DNA of 64,000 nucleotides from Dichomitus squalens LYAD-421 SS1 (GCF_000275845.1 NW_006766883.1:532494-596493), one strand, 5' to 3'; positions 24,285 to 38,743 are shown, counted from the first letter of the stretch. Numbers and translations: made by a program. The notes: generated by a model from the letters alone, not told the origin.

Positions 24285-26429
24285 ATGGCCGGACTTCGCC
24301 TCGCACGCGGTACTTTCGTGAGTCTAGGCTCGAAAACCGCATATGCTTGTTTGCTCATGTGATTTACCCCGCGCCGCAATGTCCGCCTCTATGCCTGCAG
24401 TCCCCATCCGCGCGTGTCCCCTCAACGCGTTTGTTCTCATCTTCATCTATCCTAATGGTACGTGTAGCTAACTGGATGTCTTGGTGATGAAGGAGCCTAA
24501 AAGCTGCCCGCATGTAGGAGCGGAAATACCGAATCGAGCGCGACACCTTCGGTGAGCTCCAGGTTCCTGCTGAACGCTACTGGGGGGCGCAGACGCAGCG
24601 GTATGTGTTCATATACACTGGCTTCTGCTAGCATTGAGCCATCGCGTTACTTGCTCGTAGTTCCTTGCAAAACTTCGACATCGGCGGCCCTCAAGAGCGC
24701 CTACCCGAACCCCTCATTAAGGCCTTCGGTGTGCTTAAGAAGGCGGCATCGATCGTGAACGTTGGCTATGGCTTGGATCCGAAGGTCGGCGAGGCCATCC
24801 AGAAGGCTGCTGATGAGGTGCGTGCACCTGCTTCTTATGGACATAGGGGTTGCACCGATCACTTGCACACAGGTCATCTCTGGAAAGCTAATTGATGAGT
24901 TTCCGCTGGTAGTCTTCCAGACCGGAAGCGGTACCCAGAGCAACATGAACGCAAACGAGGTATGTGCTGTCGTCTATCCCGGCGACATCCCTTTCATTCG
25001 TCTTCTGTCAGGTTATCTCGAATCGTGCCATTGAGATCCTTGGTGGTGAGCGCGGCTCGAAGAAGCCCGTTCACCCTAATGATCACGTCAACATGAGCCA
25101 GAGCAGTAACGATACGTATGTCTTCACCGCTGGCGGGTCTAAGGGGACAACATTGACGAGCAATACAGGTTCCCAACTGCTATGCACGTTGCCGCGGTTA
25201 CCGAGATTCACCGCTCTCTTCTCCCTGCTCTGACCGAGCTCCGTGACGCCTTGGACGTCAAGGCGAAACAATTTGAGCACATCATCAAGATCGGTCGCAC
25301 GCATCTGCAGGACGCAACACCATTGACACTCGGCCAGGAGTTCAGCGGCTACGTGCAACAGCTGACAAATGGCATTGAGCGTGTCAAGGACACTCTGCCT
25401 CGCCTCAGTCTTCTGGCACAGGGTGGTACCGCCGTTGGTACCGTAAGTGCCTTGCTCGCCTCGGAGACCACGGCACCCCCCTAATGTTGTTGAATAGGGC
25501 CTGAACACGAAGAAAGGTTTCGACGTGAAGGTCGCCGCCGAGATCTCGAAGCTGACCGGACTCGAGTTCAAGACTGCGCCTAATAAGGTAAAGTCCGCAA
25601 ACCCCGTGCCGAAGACTCCAGATCCCATCTCACACCAACGCTTTCGCAGTTCGAGGCACTCGCATCGCACGATGCGCTTGTTGAAGCACACGGCGCGCTC
25701 AACACAGTGGCGGTTTCCTTGATGAAGATCGCCAATGATATCCGGTACCTGGGTTCCGGCCCTCGCTGCGGTCTGGGTGAGCTCCAGCTCCCCGAGAACG
25801 AGCCAGGTAGCAGTATTATGCCTGGCAAGGTGAACCCCACGCAGTGCGAGGCTATGACCATGGTTGCCGCCCAGGTCATCGGGAACCACACTGTGGTCAG
25901 CATCGCCGGCTCGAACGGCCAGTTTGAGGTGAGGCAGAGTGCCACAAGGTGGAAAGGTCCCGGAAGATAGTGGTCTGACGTGTATGTTTCAGCTCAACGT
26001 TTTCAAGCCGGTCATCATCAAGAATGTTCTACAGAGCATTCGTTTGCTCGCGGATGGTAAGATAGCGTTGCATCTGGATAGGCAGAAATCCCTTAAACGT
26101 GCCACTAGCTTCGCGTTCGTTCACGAAGAACTGCGTGGTCGGTATCCAGGCTAACGAGAAGCGTATCAACACCCTTCTTCACGAGTCGCTCATGTTGGCG
26201 ACGATTCTCAACAGCCATCTCGGATACGACAGTGCGTATCAAACGTTATTTGTTAGCGACAAAGGGACCTCATTGTTTGTTTTGTGCAGATGTTGCGAAG
26301 TGTGCGAAGAAGGCGCACAAGGAGGGCACCACGTTGAAGGAGGCGACTGTCTCTCTGGGCTTCTTGACTCCCGAGGAGTTCGACGAGAAGGTCCGTCCAG
26401 AGCTGATGCTTCACCCAGATGAGGCGTGA
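24285..26429 (+). CDS. FUM1: Fumarate hydratase, class II
   Basis: Hydrates fumarate to L-malate in the TCA cycle (mitochondria; a cytosolic form is common in fungi). The first two exons encode a presequence: [11 protein letters not shown], then an Arg/Ser-rich part with [10 protein letters not shown], a typical cleavage context. The enzyme starts at [20 protein letters not shown]. Signature regions present are [44 protein letters not shown] and the class II signature [17 protein letters not shown]. The C-terminus ends LMLHPDEA. About ten short introns interrupt it, some right after NMNANE, SNDT and FKTAPNK. Length about 490-500 residues, normal. An alternative internal start for a cytosolic form was not evident. 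Confidence 0.95.
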
Positions 26430-27071
26430 GTTCGAGGCGCGGCGGTATATCACGTTTGGTCATGTCGGATGTGTGTGATGTGACAATGACATTACTACGG
26501 GTGGGACGAGTTGGCACCATTGTCAGGGGGGATCTCGGGGGTTTAGCACACGGTCATAGTAGAGCCTGCTGCGCTTCTTGGTTGGAATGCCATGTACGCT
26601 TGGATTGTATTGGAGGGTAAGCGACAGATGTCGCGCACGGACCCAGTGTCGGGGTGTGACAGGGGGCTGTGACACGGTGGGGGAAGAGAAGGAGCGGCAA
26701 TGGGCAGTCCGAAAAGGGAAATCAACATATTTGTAGCAACACGAATCCTATGAGACTCGCTCGCTGGGCAAATTGCGGCTAAGCCGTCGCTCTTCGGGCC
26801 CAGCCCCACATCATTCCGCCTGCTTTCTTCTTCCCATCGCCCACGTCGACAACCACAGCGCCCCCGCCCGCGCACCGACACCGACGACACCCCCGCCGCT
26901 GCGTCTGCATTCCACCCGATTCGACAACTCCTCCACGGGCCCTTCTTGGCTTGTTGTCTGGAGTGTGTCATCCCTGGGCGCTTCGCAGGCTGTCCAGCAA
27001 TCCACGGAAGCAAACCTATTTATTGGCTCCCATCTCTGCACACTCCCTTGCTCTCATCCCTCCGCCCGACA
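26430..27071. other. Intergenic region upstream of INO80
   Basis: 3' flank of FUM1 followed by the INO80 promoter and leader; C-rich and pyrimidine-rich on the plus strand from about 26780. No gene is supported. Confidence 0.5.
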
Positions 27072-30000
27072 ATGTCGCTCAAACATATCCTCAACGATGA
27101 TCCTCCGCCTCGCTCCCCGGGTGTCGGCCCTCAGCCACCTGCGACCAACGGCGGCCCAACCATGGTCGTAGCACCCCAACCTGTTGCGCCTGTCGCGCCG
27201 CTGTCGCCCACACCACAGCACCAACGCGAGGTCCGTCAACGCTCAGCCGGGTACGACGTCGAACAGGCGCCTGCAGGACGCGAGTACTCCTACCGGCTCG
27301 AGACTGCCAGTTCATATCAAAGTCCCGCGGGGTTCGAACATCGTAATGGCGATAGGCTGCCAGGTGATGACGTCCCATCTGGGCCGAGCAGCTCGTATTA
27401 CGCCGAACAAGAAGAGAGCGCGACTCCGTCACCACGTATATCGAACGGAACGCCTGTCGGTGGTAGGCAGAAGGAGGACTCGGCACCGGTGGAGAGTAAT
27501 GGGAGAGTGTTGAGGAAGAGGAAGTTGCCTGACGATGACGAGGACTATCATCCACCGGGTCAGAAGCGGGTGAGTGTAGCATCCTGCATCCTTGACGCGT
27601 CGCGTGCGATTGAGTTACATTGTCCAAACTCCAGCAATTGCGTCGGACACCGCGCACGCGTCAGCAACACAGAAATGCAACGCCCGCGGAGAGCGTGGAC
27701 GACACACCAGTGGAGGAGGTTGTTGAGTCTGCTGAAGAAGAAGTGAGGCCATCGTCCGACCTCGAGGATTGTCCGGAGTTGTGGTGGTCCGACTTGGGCA
27801 ACTATATCATCGAAACTCACAAGCGACAAAAGCAAGTCGACGCCTGGTTTTCGCGTTGGATCATTGTAAGCAGAAGAAGCTCATGTCAGTCATCTGTGTC
27901 CTCATTCTCCCATTAGGAGCGCGACTCGATCACCGCATATCGAATGTCCCACATGTACCGGGACAGGCTTGCACGAATACCACTTCCTCCTGCCCCACTC
28001 CCACCTCCGCCGCCTATTGACGAAGACATGATGATGAGAATGCGCGCTCCTCCATCCCCATCATCGAGCGTGTACGATGTTGGGCTCCCCGATTTTGGCC
28101 CCTCCGACGGCCACTCCTTCGTGGGCGACGATGGCGCGCGGGATGTCGACGAAACAATTTCCTCCAGCCGGCGCAAGGGGAAAGGCAAGGAAGCACCCAA
28201 ACGTGCTCCTCCTGCAGGCTCCGAGAGCGACAGCGATGTCGACATTCCCATCAGCGCTATGCGCCCTCCTCACAAGAGGAGACGTGTTGAGAAGGACGGT
28301 GCGGATGGCGCAGACGACCAGCGGTCCATCATCGACGAGCCGATATCTATGGGCGCGTCTCCTGCGAACAAACTCCTCAGCAATGCGAAGGGGAGGGGCA
28401 AGGGCAAGCAGCGTGAGCAGAGCGTGGACAGTACGACAGCGACGCCGAAAGGTCGCAAGAAGCCTGGTCCTAGGAAGAAGCTTGACAACCTTCCTCCTGC
28501 GACGCAAGAGCTGCTTGGTATCGGCTCCAACGCGCCCTCTGTGTCGGGCGACGTCACGCCGGCGGGTTCACGTCCGCCCTCACCTACGCTTACGAACATG
28601 TCAGCTACGATGTACGAGCTTGATGAAGCCATTCCTGCCCTTAAGCGGGCGAGGAAGGTGGACGACGCCGCGATGATCAAGCGTGTCAAGAACCTGGAAG
28701 ATGCTCAGCGCAAGGTCTGGCAGAACATCGCACGGCGCGATGTTGCAAAGGTGTGCATTTCAGTAAGAACCGCGTTCTTCATACTCATCATAATCCTGCA
28801 CTCCAGGTGTACAAATACCACGTCACAGGCTACCAGATCCGCCGCGCTCAGATGAGCCGACTCGCGACGCTATCATCTATTCAGGCTCGTCGGCCATTTC
28901 AGAAGACGGCCAAGGCGACCAAGGACACGCAGGCAAAGGCCAAGCGCCTCATGCGCGAGATGCTCGTCTTTTGGAAGAGGAATGAGAAGGAAGAACGAGA
29001 CGTCCGCAAGCGTGAGCAGAAGGAGGCCATCGACCGTGCCCGGGTCGAGGAGGAGAAGCGCGAAGCGGCGCGGCAAGCCAGGAAACTCGAGTTCCTTATC
29101 AGCCAGACGGAGCTATATAGCCACTTCGTCGGGAACAAGCTCAAGAGTGAGTGGTGCTTTGGGAACTCTACAAATACATTGATTGATCACTATGGGTAGC
29201 TGCTGAACTCGAGGGTGAAGAGGCAGCCACTCAGGCTCCCGCCGGTGCCGATCTAGCGGATGTCGGTCTCGACAAGCTGCAAGATATCGACTTCGACGAT
29301 GGTGGGTTCCATTCCGGTGAGCAGGAAACGATGTAGCTGAATTCGATATGCAGAGGACGAGACGAACATGCAGCGGCATGCTCGTAATAACGCCCAAAAC
29401 GCCATCGTGCTTGCCAAGCGGCGTGCCCAGGATTTCGACACTCAAGCTGCACTGGTGCGCAAGACGAACGAGGCTCTTAAGCTCGCGAAACGCCAGGCCC
29501 ACATCCGAGCGGACGAGGATGTGGAGACCCCTGGTGGTTCGGGCACTCCTCTTGTTGATCGTGCGTATCTTTGGACTGATCAAAAATGATGCTCGCTAAC
29601 CTGCTTCTAGTCGACTCGGATGAGTTGAACTTCCAAAACCCTACGTCGCTCACTGGCGAGCTCACCATCGCTCAGCCGAAGATGCTCATGGCTACGCTGA
29701 AGGAGTATCAGCTCAAGGGTTTGAACTGGCTTGCCACGCTCTACGAGCAGGGTATCAACGGTATTCTTGCAGACGAGATGGGTCTCGGAAAGGTTGGTCA
29801 TGCTTCTGTAGCTTGCTGGCGCTATGACTAACTTGAGGTTGCAGACGGTACAATCAATATCGCTCCTCGCTTACCTCGCGGAGACACACGACATCTGGGG
29901 ACCGTTCCTGGTCGTCTCACCCGCTTCGACCCTGCACAATTGGCAGCAAGAGATTACTCGTTTCGTGCCCAAGCTGAAGGCGCTTCCATACTGGGGTAAC

Positions 30001-32736
30001 CCGAAGGATCGTGCCACTCTGCGTAAGTTCTGGAGTAAGAAGGAAATCAGCTACGATCAGGACGCACCCTTTCATGTCCTGATAACCTCTTACCAACTCG
30101 TGAGTTTGGACAGGCAATGTTCGGCTGAAGCATAAAGTAACCCTCCGATAGGTTCTCCAAGACCAGCAGTACTTCCAGCGCGTGAAGTGGCAGTACATGA
30201 TCCTTGACGAGGCGCAGAACATCAAGAATTCCTCCAGTGCGCGTTGGAAGACATTGCTTGGCTTCCACTGTAGGAATCGCCTCCTCCTTACCGGTACTCC
30301 GATCCAGAACTCGATGCAGGGTGAGCTGCTTGGGCCCTACCGCACACATGCATGCAGTCTTTCCTAACCTTATTGTAGAATTGTGGGCTTTGCTCCACTT
30401 TATCATGCCGAGCTTGTTCGACTCTCACGACGAGTTCAACGAGTGGTTCTCGAAAGATATTGAGAATGCGGCTGAGAACAAGGGTAGCAAGCTGAATGAG
30501 CACCAGCTTCGTCGTCTCCACATGATCTTGAAGCCGTTCATGTTGCGTCGCGTCAAGCGACACGTGCAGAACGAACTGAGCGACAAGGCACGTCTGTATC
30601 CGTTGTAGAAGCCGTACGGAAGTGCTGATTTACCGGCCTGCAGATCGAGAAGGATATCTATGTGGAGCTAAGCGCGCGCCAGCGAAGTTTGTACAAGGCT
30701 CTACTGGCAAACGTCTCCGTTCAAGACCTGCTCGAGAAAGCGGCTAATATGGGTGACGCTGACTCGGCGCGTTCGCTCATGAACCTTGTGATGCAGTTCC
30801 GGAAGGTTTGTAACCATCCTGAGCTGTTCGAGCGCGCCGACGTTGTTGCTCCTTTCTCGTTCTCCGACTTCGGTCGCTCCGGTCCTCTCAACCGCGAAGG
30901 CGATTTTGTTCAGCTCCCGTACTCGATTCGCAATCCGATCGAATACACGATACCCCGGCTGTTCCTCGAAAATGGTGGCCTACTGGATATACCGCAGGAG
31001 GATACGCTAATGCGCACAGGTGACGGTCCTCTGGCCAGGATGATGAACATATGGTCGACAGGGTCGGTCTACCGTTCTCTCAACGAAGATGGTGAGTTAA
31101 TTTGGCAATATATATATATATCCTCGTGAAAGCACTCACAACAAGTCCCTTAGCTCGCTCTGCGTTCTCATTCCTGAAGTTCATCGACCTTGCCCCGAGC
31201 GAGGTTAACGACTATCTTTGGTCATCCACCATGGCACGGCAGATCCGACTGCTGCAGCTCGAGCGCGGCAGCATAGAGTTTGAGCCCTTCAAGGAGTATG
31301 TGACAATTGTATCGTCATTCAAGAAAGTCATAATGACCCGATTCTCAGGGACCCTACTTTCGCGGCACACGCGGCCGCCAGACCTTTCGACATCTCTCCC
31401 CTTGACCGTGTTCGCAACCTTCGTGCTGGAGCGGACCTTCCCAGTCTGCGTGAGATCTCCTCGACAAGATGGGCCACTTCGTGCCTATCGCGAGCGGAAC
31501 TAAAATGGTTCATTCCTCCCGTGGTTGCGCCTCCCATCACCGTCTACAGTGCCGATCGCACCTTTGTGGAGAAGCAAGCTCAGATCATTGAGGCTCCAAA
31601 AGAGACGCTCGCCCTTTATGGGTTGCCTCGATATATGTGGGACTATGAGCCTGCCTGCGAGACTTTCAAGCGCGAGGTCGGCGACATCCCGGTCTCTGGG
31701 CTCTTCGGCAACTCTCCCCGAGACCAACTTCCGTTATCCACAATGCAAGTCCCCGAGGCGAAGCGCCTCATCTACGACTCCGGGAAGCTTGCTCGGCTAG
31801 ACGCTCTCTTGCAAGAGTTGAAGGCCGGTGATCATCGTTGCCTCATCTACTTCCAAATGACGAGGATGATGGACCTCATGGAAGAGTACCTCATCCACCG
31901 CCAGTACAAGTACCTGCGCCTTGATGGCTCTTCGAAGCTCGAGGATCGTCGCGATATGGTCATGGAGTGGCAGACGCGGTGAGCTGTCTTTGTTCTCAGT
32001 TCTATCTACGGTTATCCTGATGCGGAAGTCAGGCCGGACATCTTCATATTCATCCTGAGTACTCGCGCCGGTGGTTTGGGTATCAACCTGACCGCCGCAG
32101 ATACCGTCATTTTCTATGACCACGACTGGAACCCGTCCAATGACGCACAGGCTATGGACCGTGCACACCGTCTGGGCCAGACGCGTCAGGTCACGGTATA
32201 CCGATTGATCACCAAGGGCACGATTGACGAGCGCATCGTGCAGCTGGCGAGAGTGAAGAAAGATGTGCGTATTGCCTGTCATATATATATTGGACTTCGT
32301 CTGACCAGTCTTACAGGTCCAAGACATTGTCGTCGGGAATAAGACCTTCACTGATGTCGCGAAGCCCAGCGAGATCGTCCAGCTGCTGCTCAACGAAGAT
32401 CAGCTGGTGAATCTCGATGCGAACGCCGGCGATGCCTCTGCAAAAGCAGGTGGCAAGCGGCCGGCTGGTGATGCTGCAATCGACCTGTGGAACGAGGAAG
32501 GCGACGAGTTCTTCGGCGGGCCGTCAGCAGCGCAGGCGGGGCTCAGTGGGGCGAATGCCGATGGAGACGAAGATGCCATGCCTGCTGAAACGCCTGTCCC
32601 GGCTACAAAGCGGGGCCGTGGACGTGGACGTGGCCGAGGCCGAGGACGGGGTGCAGGTGGCGAGTCTACACCTCGTGGACGGGGGCGCGGACGGGGTCGC
32701 AAGACGGATACGGCTGCTGTGGACATGGCATCATGA
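27072..32736 (+). CDS. INO80: INO80 chromatin-remodelling ATPase
   Basis: Snf2-family motor of the INO80 complex, which slides nucleosomes and edits H2A.Z in the nucleus. Roughly 1,650 residues over a dozen or more exons. The N-terminal ~550 residues are disordered and charged. Then comes the DBINO domain ([39 protein letters not shown] and a long basic-acidic helix). The helicase core begins [19 protein letters not shown] with Walker [10 protein letters not shown], split by a phase-0 intron between Lys and Thr. Next are the DEAQ box [10 protein letters not shown] and [11 protein letters not shown]. The long INO80-type insertion follows, and the C-terminal lobe has [30 protein letters not shown] and [14 protein letters not shown]. 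The end is an RG-rich tail ([11 protein letters not shown]) resembling AT-hook/RGG tracts. The HSA/DBINO organisation and insertion separate it from Swr1. Confidence 0.95.
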
Positions 32737-33425
32737 ACCATTGCTCACACCACATCATTGGAACTTTCTCTAGCTATTATAAATTTTCTCGCATGTCGTG
32801 TGGAGTCACTTACGGGTAATGTATGTTTGTCGTTCTAACCCCCTGCTCTCGTCGCTAGTACTGTACTCAAGTCTCTTACCTAGACCAGCACGTTTGATCT
32901 GTACTCGTACATTATGGCATCTTATGAGTTGTACTCTTGTATATTTCATGCAGATGCATGTGTCATTCCCTCGTCTTGTTTCGATGATACCGCAGGCATT
33001 CAGCCTCTGCAACCACAGTGACAAAAGCTCTTATGGATAATATTACGTCAGCCAGTAGGCGCGATCACAGGGCGGCTAGTGAGATCTATGCGAGATCCGC
33101 GATCGGATTTTGGTGGGAGGAGAGGCAGGCCACAAAGGCAGAACGGCTCTCTATCCACCAGCTCGACGGTCTACATGACTCTTCAACGCCAGCAACTTTC
33201 ACTATTTATCTGCACGAGCAGCTCGCCTACAATTAGCGCTTGTGTCTAGAGAATTCATCATAAATCATCTGGTCCCTGTCGGGCACTTCTTGCACTGGTA
33301 CTCCTGGCCAGTCCTCAGAGCATTCCTCCAGTATAACGCTTATTCTATAGTCAACATCTGGTGCTTCTGCGGAAACATCTGGAGAGTCTTTGGGCTTTTC
33401 GCGCCTTCGTCCGTCGCCTGCCGCG
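32737..33425. other. Intergenic region between tandem genes
   Basis: INO80 3' flank followed by the promoter and leader of the DEAH helicase. No supported gene; short frames only. Confidence 0.5.
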
Positions 33426-36400
33426 ATGGCACCAAAAAAGAAGAAAACTCAATTAAAACTGGTCGCTCGCGGTTTTGCGACAACGTCGGTTCCGAAGAAA
33501 GTAGTGGAACCCCCGAAGGAGCCAGAAACACCTGACCCCAAGGAGGATGCCGTAACGTCGCCAGACGGGCAACGGGTCGACTCCACCATCGCTGGACAAG
33601 CTACGAAGGCAGCGGAGTCTATAATCAGCGCCGCCGATCAGGTCTTGCAGAAGTATATCGACAAGTTCCAGGACAAGGTGGAGAAGGAGATTGCTAGGAC
33701 AGTCAAGGTAAGCAGCCCATCTGCGTGGGTGTTTTCTGTGCTAATGCATGCATCAGACGATAGATCAGGAGCGTCGCTTCTCGGACACCCTTTCGCGTCT
33801 GGACCTTGATCCTGCCATTGTTAGTCGCATTCTGGATCTAGCATTGGAGTACGAGAATACAGAAGGTATGTCGCATGTAGCCTTTTTTGCTTGGATGTGA
33901 CCTAACACAACTCATAGCCTCCAGATCGATCGACGAGCCCGAGGAGAAGGTCATCGTTCGGTTGGCCATCACTTACGGCGTGCTCAGACGTCTTGGGTTC
34001 TCTGACACCCGAGTGGAAGAGTGCCTGCGTGCAATCGGTGGGGTGGACATAGACGAAGCCTTTGAATGGGTATGTATTATGTTTCAGTTCTGAGAACGGA
34101 CTTCCAATATATGACAAACAGCTGCATCTACACTGCTCGGAGGAGGAGCTGGGAGTTCAGCCAGAAATGATTGACGTACCCAAGACTCCCATAACTCCCA
34201 AGACACCTCGTACCTTCCGCCCCACTCATCTTCGGTCTGACACAGGCTCGCTTTCCTCGAGGTCGACTCCTCCCAGCCCCAGTACACACTCTGCACTCGA
34301 TGTTAACGCCCCCGCCTTCATTCCTGGGCGCACGCTGTTCGACACAACTACTCGACACGTTCAAACGGCCTCTGAAGCGGCGGACGGTGCCTCTACCCCC
34401 AGCTCTGTCGTCGCACTGTCGGACAGTACACCAGAGTCCCTCCGTTGGTCTCCTGTCGATGACCCAAACAGCGAATTTGTGCGACTCAAGCTCAAGATCC
34501 TGGACCTTACGACCTACCGGCGCCCCGATGAGAAGGCGGATGCGACTTTCCTGCTGGAACTCCAGCGTCGGCTGAAAGAGGTCGAGGCCAACTACTTATT
34601 CGACGAAAAAGAGGCGCAGGCGCTCTTCAAGCAGGAGCGTAGCAAAGTGGAGGCCTCTGCGTTGCAGGCGAAGCTACGCGGATTGGGTAATTCAACTTCG
34701 CCGAAGCCTTCGCGTGCCCTAGCGAGGATCAAGGAGCCGCCGTCTCGCGCTGAGAGCTCTGTCTCTGCATCAGATGTTTTTGATGACGACGACGAGGCAC
34801 CAGGGGGTATGTTCGAGCTCTTGGAGTCGATGCCGGAGACGGAGACGACAGACAGCGGTGTGACCATCCAGGTCCGAGATATGGCATTGCCTAAGCATTG
34901 GTCAGGTCGCACGCCGAAGCTCCTGCTACAGGAGACTGTCCGCAAGGCGGACAAGTACGCGGTGATCTCATACGGTTGTACATCTGGTTCTAGTCGTGCC
35001 AAACGGGCGTCGGTTGACGTCCGGTGGGATGGTGGCAAGACGCAAGAATGGACAATGGACGATGTCGCTTGCCATGACATGACGCAAGCCGAGCAGTACA
35101 TCGCAACCGTCGCGCTGCACGCCTTGACATTCTCAAATTCTGGAGGCTTCGCGATTGGTGGAACTGGGGCTGCTGGTAGCCAAACTTCGTTCCGTTTGTT
35201 ACCTCCGGTGTTCCGGGATCTGTGGGACGAGCTGGAGCAGAAGCGTCGTCTAGATGACGACACTACAAATCGGGCTATCTGGGCGAAAATGCGCAGTATC
35301 CTGGACACCAAGCTTGTGCCTCTAGAGAAGGTAAGCTATCATAAACCACTTGGTAGTCTTGCTAACATCAATTTCTCTCTTGACCCATTTCAGATGGGTA
35401 GCCGTCCGTCGAAGATTGTAGCGGAGTCGAAGGACTTTGGGCATGTCCACTATCGCGACCACAGTAACGAAGTTCCGCCAGAGCAGATCATCGCCGACTT
35501 CCAGGCACGACAGGCCAGTCCTGCATACCAGGAAATGCTCGTAAGTCCCATCCATTGACTGTCGTCCAAGATCGTGACACCGTAACACCTCCCGTGTGTA
35601 GAAGCAACGCAACCAACTTCCAATGGCTCACTATAAGCAGGATCTTCTCTCTCTATTGGAGATGTCCCAAATTCTTGTGCTAAGTGGTGAAACTGGATGG
35701 TATGGGCCTAAGTTGTGACATGTTTTGGTCATAGCTGACCTCACGAGGTAGTGGTAAATCCACACAGGTCCCTGCCTTCATTTTGGAGGATCAGCTTCTG
35801 AAGGGACGCCACTGCAGGATATACTGTACTGAACCCAGGCGTATTTCTGCCATCTCTCTTGCCCAACGCGTGTCCCGCGAGCTTGGCGAGCCTGCTGGGG
35901 CCGTTGGTACTGGCAACTCCTTGGTTGGTTACGCTATCCGACTTGAAAGCAACATCAACCGCCGTACTCGCCTCGCCTACGTGACAAACGGTATTGCCCT
36001 GCGTATGTTGGAAGGAGGATCTGGCCAGGGCGGACAGGGTACGGCGTTCGATGAGATCACGGTATGCGCGCTACCCTAACCTGAAGGACGGGTCTAACAA
36101 TCCACAAGCACATCATTATCGACGAGGTCCATGAACGTACCATTGAATCCGATTTTCTCTTGATTGTTTTGAAGTCGTTGTTACTGCAGCGACCTGACCT
36201 GAAGTAAGCATACCATATACTCTGGGAACTTCCTTGCTCATTTTTGTACCTGTAGGATTATCCTTATGTCAGCAACGCTCGAGGCAGAGAAGATCTCAGC
36301 CTATTTTGGGGGCTGTCCAGTCTTGTCGGTCCCTGGACGTACCTTCCCAGTCGATGTCCGGTTCCTGGAAGATGCCGTCGAGTTTACAGGCTGGAAGGTC

Positions 36401-38536
36401 GTCGATGGTTCGCCGTATGCCCGTAGGGGTAGGGACAAGTTCTATCGTAACAAGGCCCGCCTCGACTGGACGGAAGACACTGCAGCTGGCGAGGATGACG
36501 ACGACACTGGTCCCCAGGAGAGTGTCACCCTGGAAAAGCGCTATTCTCCTGAGACTATATCCACCGTCAATCTCTTGGATGAGCGCCTCATTCCCTACGA
36601 CCTCATCATCCGACTTCTTGAGCGGGTATGCTTCGAGGACTCGTCCTATGCCAGTTATTCTTCCGCCATCCTGATATTCATGCCTGGAATGGGCGAGATC
36701 CGGAGGTTGAATGACATGTTGATGGAGCATCGGGTCTTCAGTGCTGAGGATCAATTCCGCATATATCCTTTACATTCGACGATTTCAAGCGAACAGCAGG
36801 GAGCAGTGTTCGACATCCCTCCACCAGGTGTGCGAAAGATTGTAATCGGTGCGTATCAACCTACATTATGTGGTATGTAATGTTGATCGCCCCTCCGGTT
36901 CGTGTAGCAACTAATATCGCCGAAACGGGTATCACGATCCCTGATATTACCTGCGTCATTGACACCGGAAAGCATCGCGAGATGCGATTTGACGAGAAGC
37001 GACAGATAAGCCGGCTTGTCGAGACGTTCATAGCGAAAAGCAATGCTGCTCAGCGAAGGGGTCGTGCGGGTCGTGTGCAGAGTGGGCTGTGCTTCCACCT
37101 CTTTACCAAGGCACGCCATGATACGAAGGTATGTTATGGATTGAGTATTGTTGTTGTCTGAATGCCGGCTGACAACATCGCTCTAGATGGCCGGCCACCC
37201 CGACCCGGAGATTATGCGTCTTAGTTTGAGTGATCTTGCATTGCGCATCAAGATAATGAAAGTGAACTTGGGCACATCCATTGAAGACGTTCTCTCTCGC
37301 GCTCTAGATCCTCCGCTTGGTATCAACGTCCAACGAGCCGTGTCCGCCCTGGTCGAGGTCCGCGCCCTAACCGCAACTGAGGAGATCACGCCCATGGGAC
37401 GGTTACTCAGCCAACTTCCAACCGACGTACATCTGGGGAAGTTCCTGCTCATCGCAACGTTATTCCGCTGTTTAGATCCTGCTCTCACCATCGCCGCTAC
37501 CCTTAACTCCAAATCCCCATTCCTGACCCCTCTTGGCCTAGAGGCAGAGGCTGAGAGGGCGAAGCTCTCATTCCGGACCGGTGCGTGAAGCTGCGAAACA
37601 CGACTCCTTACATGGTTGCTCACGAAGCCACAGAGAACTCTGACTTCCTCACCCTCCATAACGCGTTCGCCAGCTGGCGCCGTGCCAGTGGCAACGGCAT
37701 CGCGCGCAAGTTCTGCAAGACAAACTATCTCAGCCACCAGAACCTGCAGCAGATCGAGGAGCTGCGGACACAGTTCCTCAGCTACCTTGTCGACTCATCG
37801 TTCATCCATGTCGACCGCGCGTTCATCAAGGAGCTGAGCAGGGCACGTTACAACCGAGGCAAGACGCGCTTCGTGATGGTCCCTCCGGACCTCGACGTCA
37901 ACTCCGGCAATGCAGCTATTGTTCACGCCGCCCTCGCCGCCGGACTCTATCCCAAGATCCTCGCCGTCGATCCGTCGAAAGGCGAAATGAGGACGATCAC
38001 GAACAACCAGCCCGCCTCGTTCCATCCCTCGTCCGTTAACTTCAGAAGACGTCTACCAGAATTCGGCGTGAATCACTTATGCTACTTCACGTTGATGTGA
38101 GCTTTCATCTTGGCGGCTCCGCAAGCAACCCTGCTTATCATTACTTGGACAGGCATTCAAAGAAGCTGTACGCTTGGGAAACCTGCCCCGTTGAAGACAT
38201 GGCCCTCTTGTTGCTGTGTGGAGATGCGGAATTCAAAGTGAGTCACCATATTTTTCTTCCATGAGCTCTACGCTGATTATCATGCAGCTCATGGCGGATT
38301 CTGTCGGCATTGATCGCAAGATCCGCTTCCGTATCCCACCCAAGGCCAGCATCGCGCTGAAGCTCTTGCGCAGCAATCTCGCCTCGATCTTGTCGACCCA
38401 ATTCCGGACGCGACCGCTCAGTGAATCGCAAGTGCGTTGGAATGAGATTGCCATGATCATCCTGGGTAAGATCAAGCTGGAAGGTCCACCCCAGCTACAG
38501 GATGGTGTTACGCTCGTTATCAACAGTCGGACATAA
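33426..38536 (+). CDS. DEAH-box RNA helicase, DHX29/DHX57-like (YLR419W/Ucp12 type)
   Basis: Large (~1,400-residue) cytoplasmic-type RNA helicase. The basic start MAPKKKKTQLKLVARGFAT is typical of fungal YLR419W-like proteins. A UBA-like region (GVLRRLGFSDTRVEECLRAI, then DIDEAFEWLHLHC) and a long disordered linker follow. A double-stranded-RNA-binding-like segment covers LLQETVRKADKYAVISYG to YIATVALHALTF. The helicase core has Walker A GETGCGKSTQVPAF (split by an intron in the Cys codon), IIIDEVHERTIESDFLL, LMSATLEAEKISAYFGGCPV, IFMPGMGEIRRL and AQRRGRAGRVQSGLC. HA2 (winged helix/ratchet) and an OB-fold C-terminus ending TLVINSRT complete it. About thirteen introns. In animals DHX29 helps 40S scanning through structured leaders; whether this orthologue does so is inference. 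DHX57 is equally possible. Confidence 0.88.
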
Positions 38537-38743
38537 CAGTCTGCGTCCCTATAGGGAGATAGGTGTATCACGTAGTTGTTCTGTCTGTTGTATGATCCTG
38601 ACATTGGCTCGCCTCAGAACGCATTTGAGTTGGTCAGGGAGAATGCATCGAAAGCGATGGAAAGCATGCGCGACATAGTATGATGATGATGCTAGCCTAC
38701 AACATATGCGTGAGGATGTCATGTTACATGCGCTTACTCCTCT

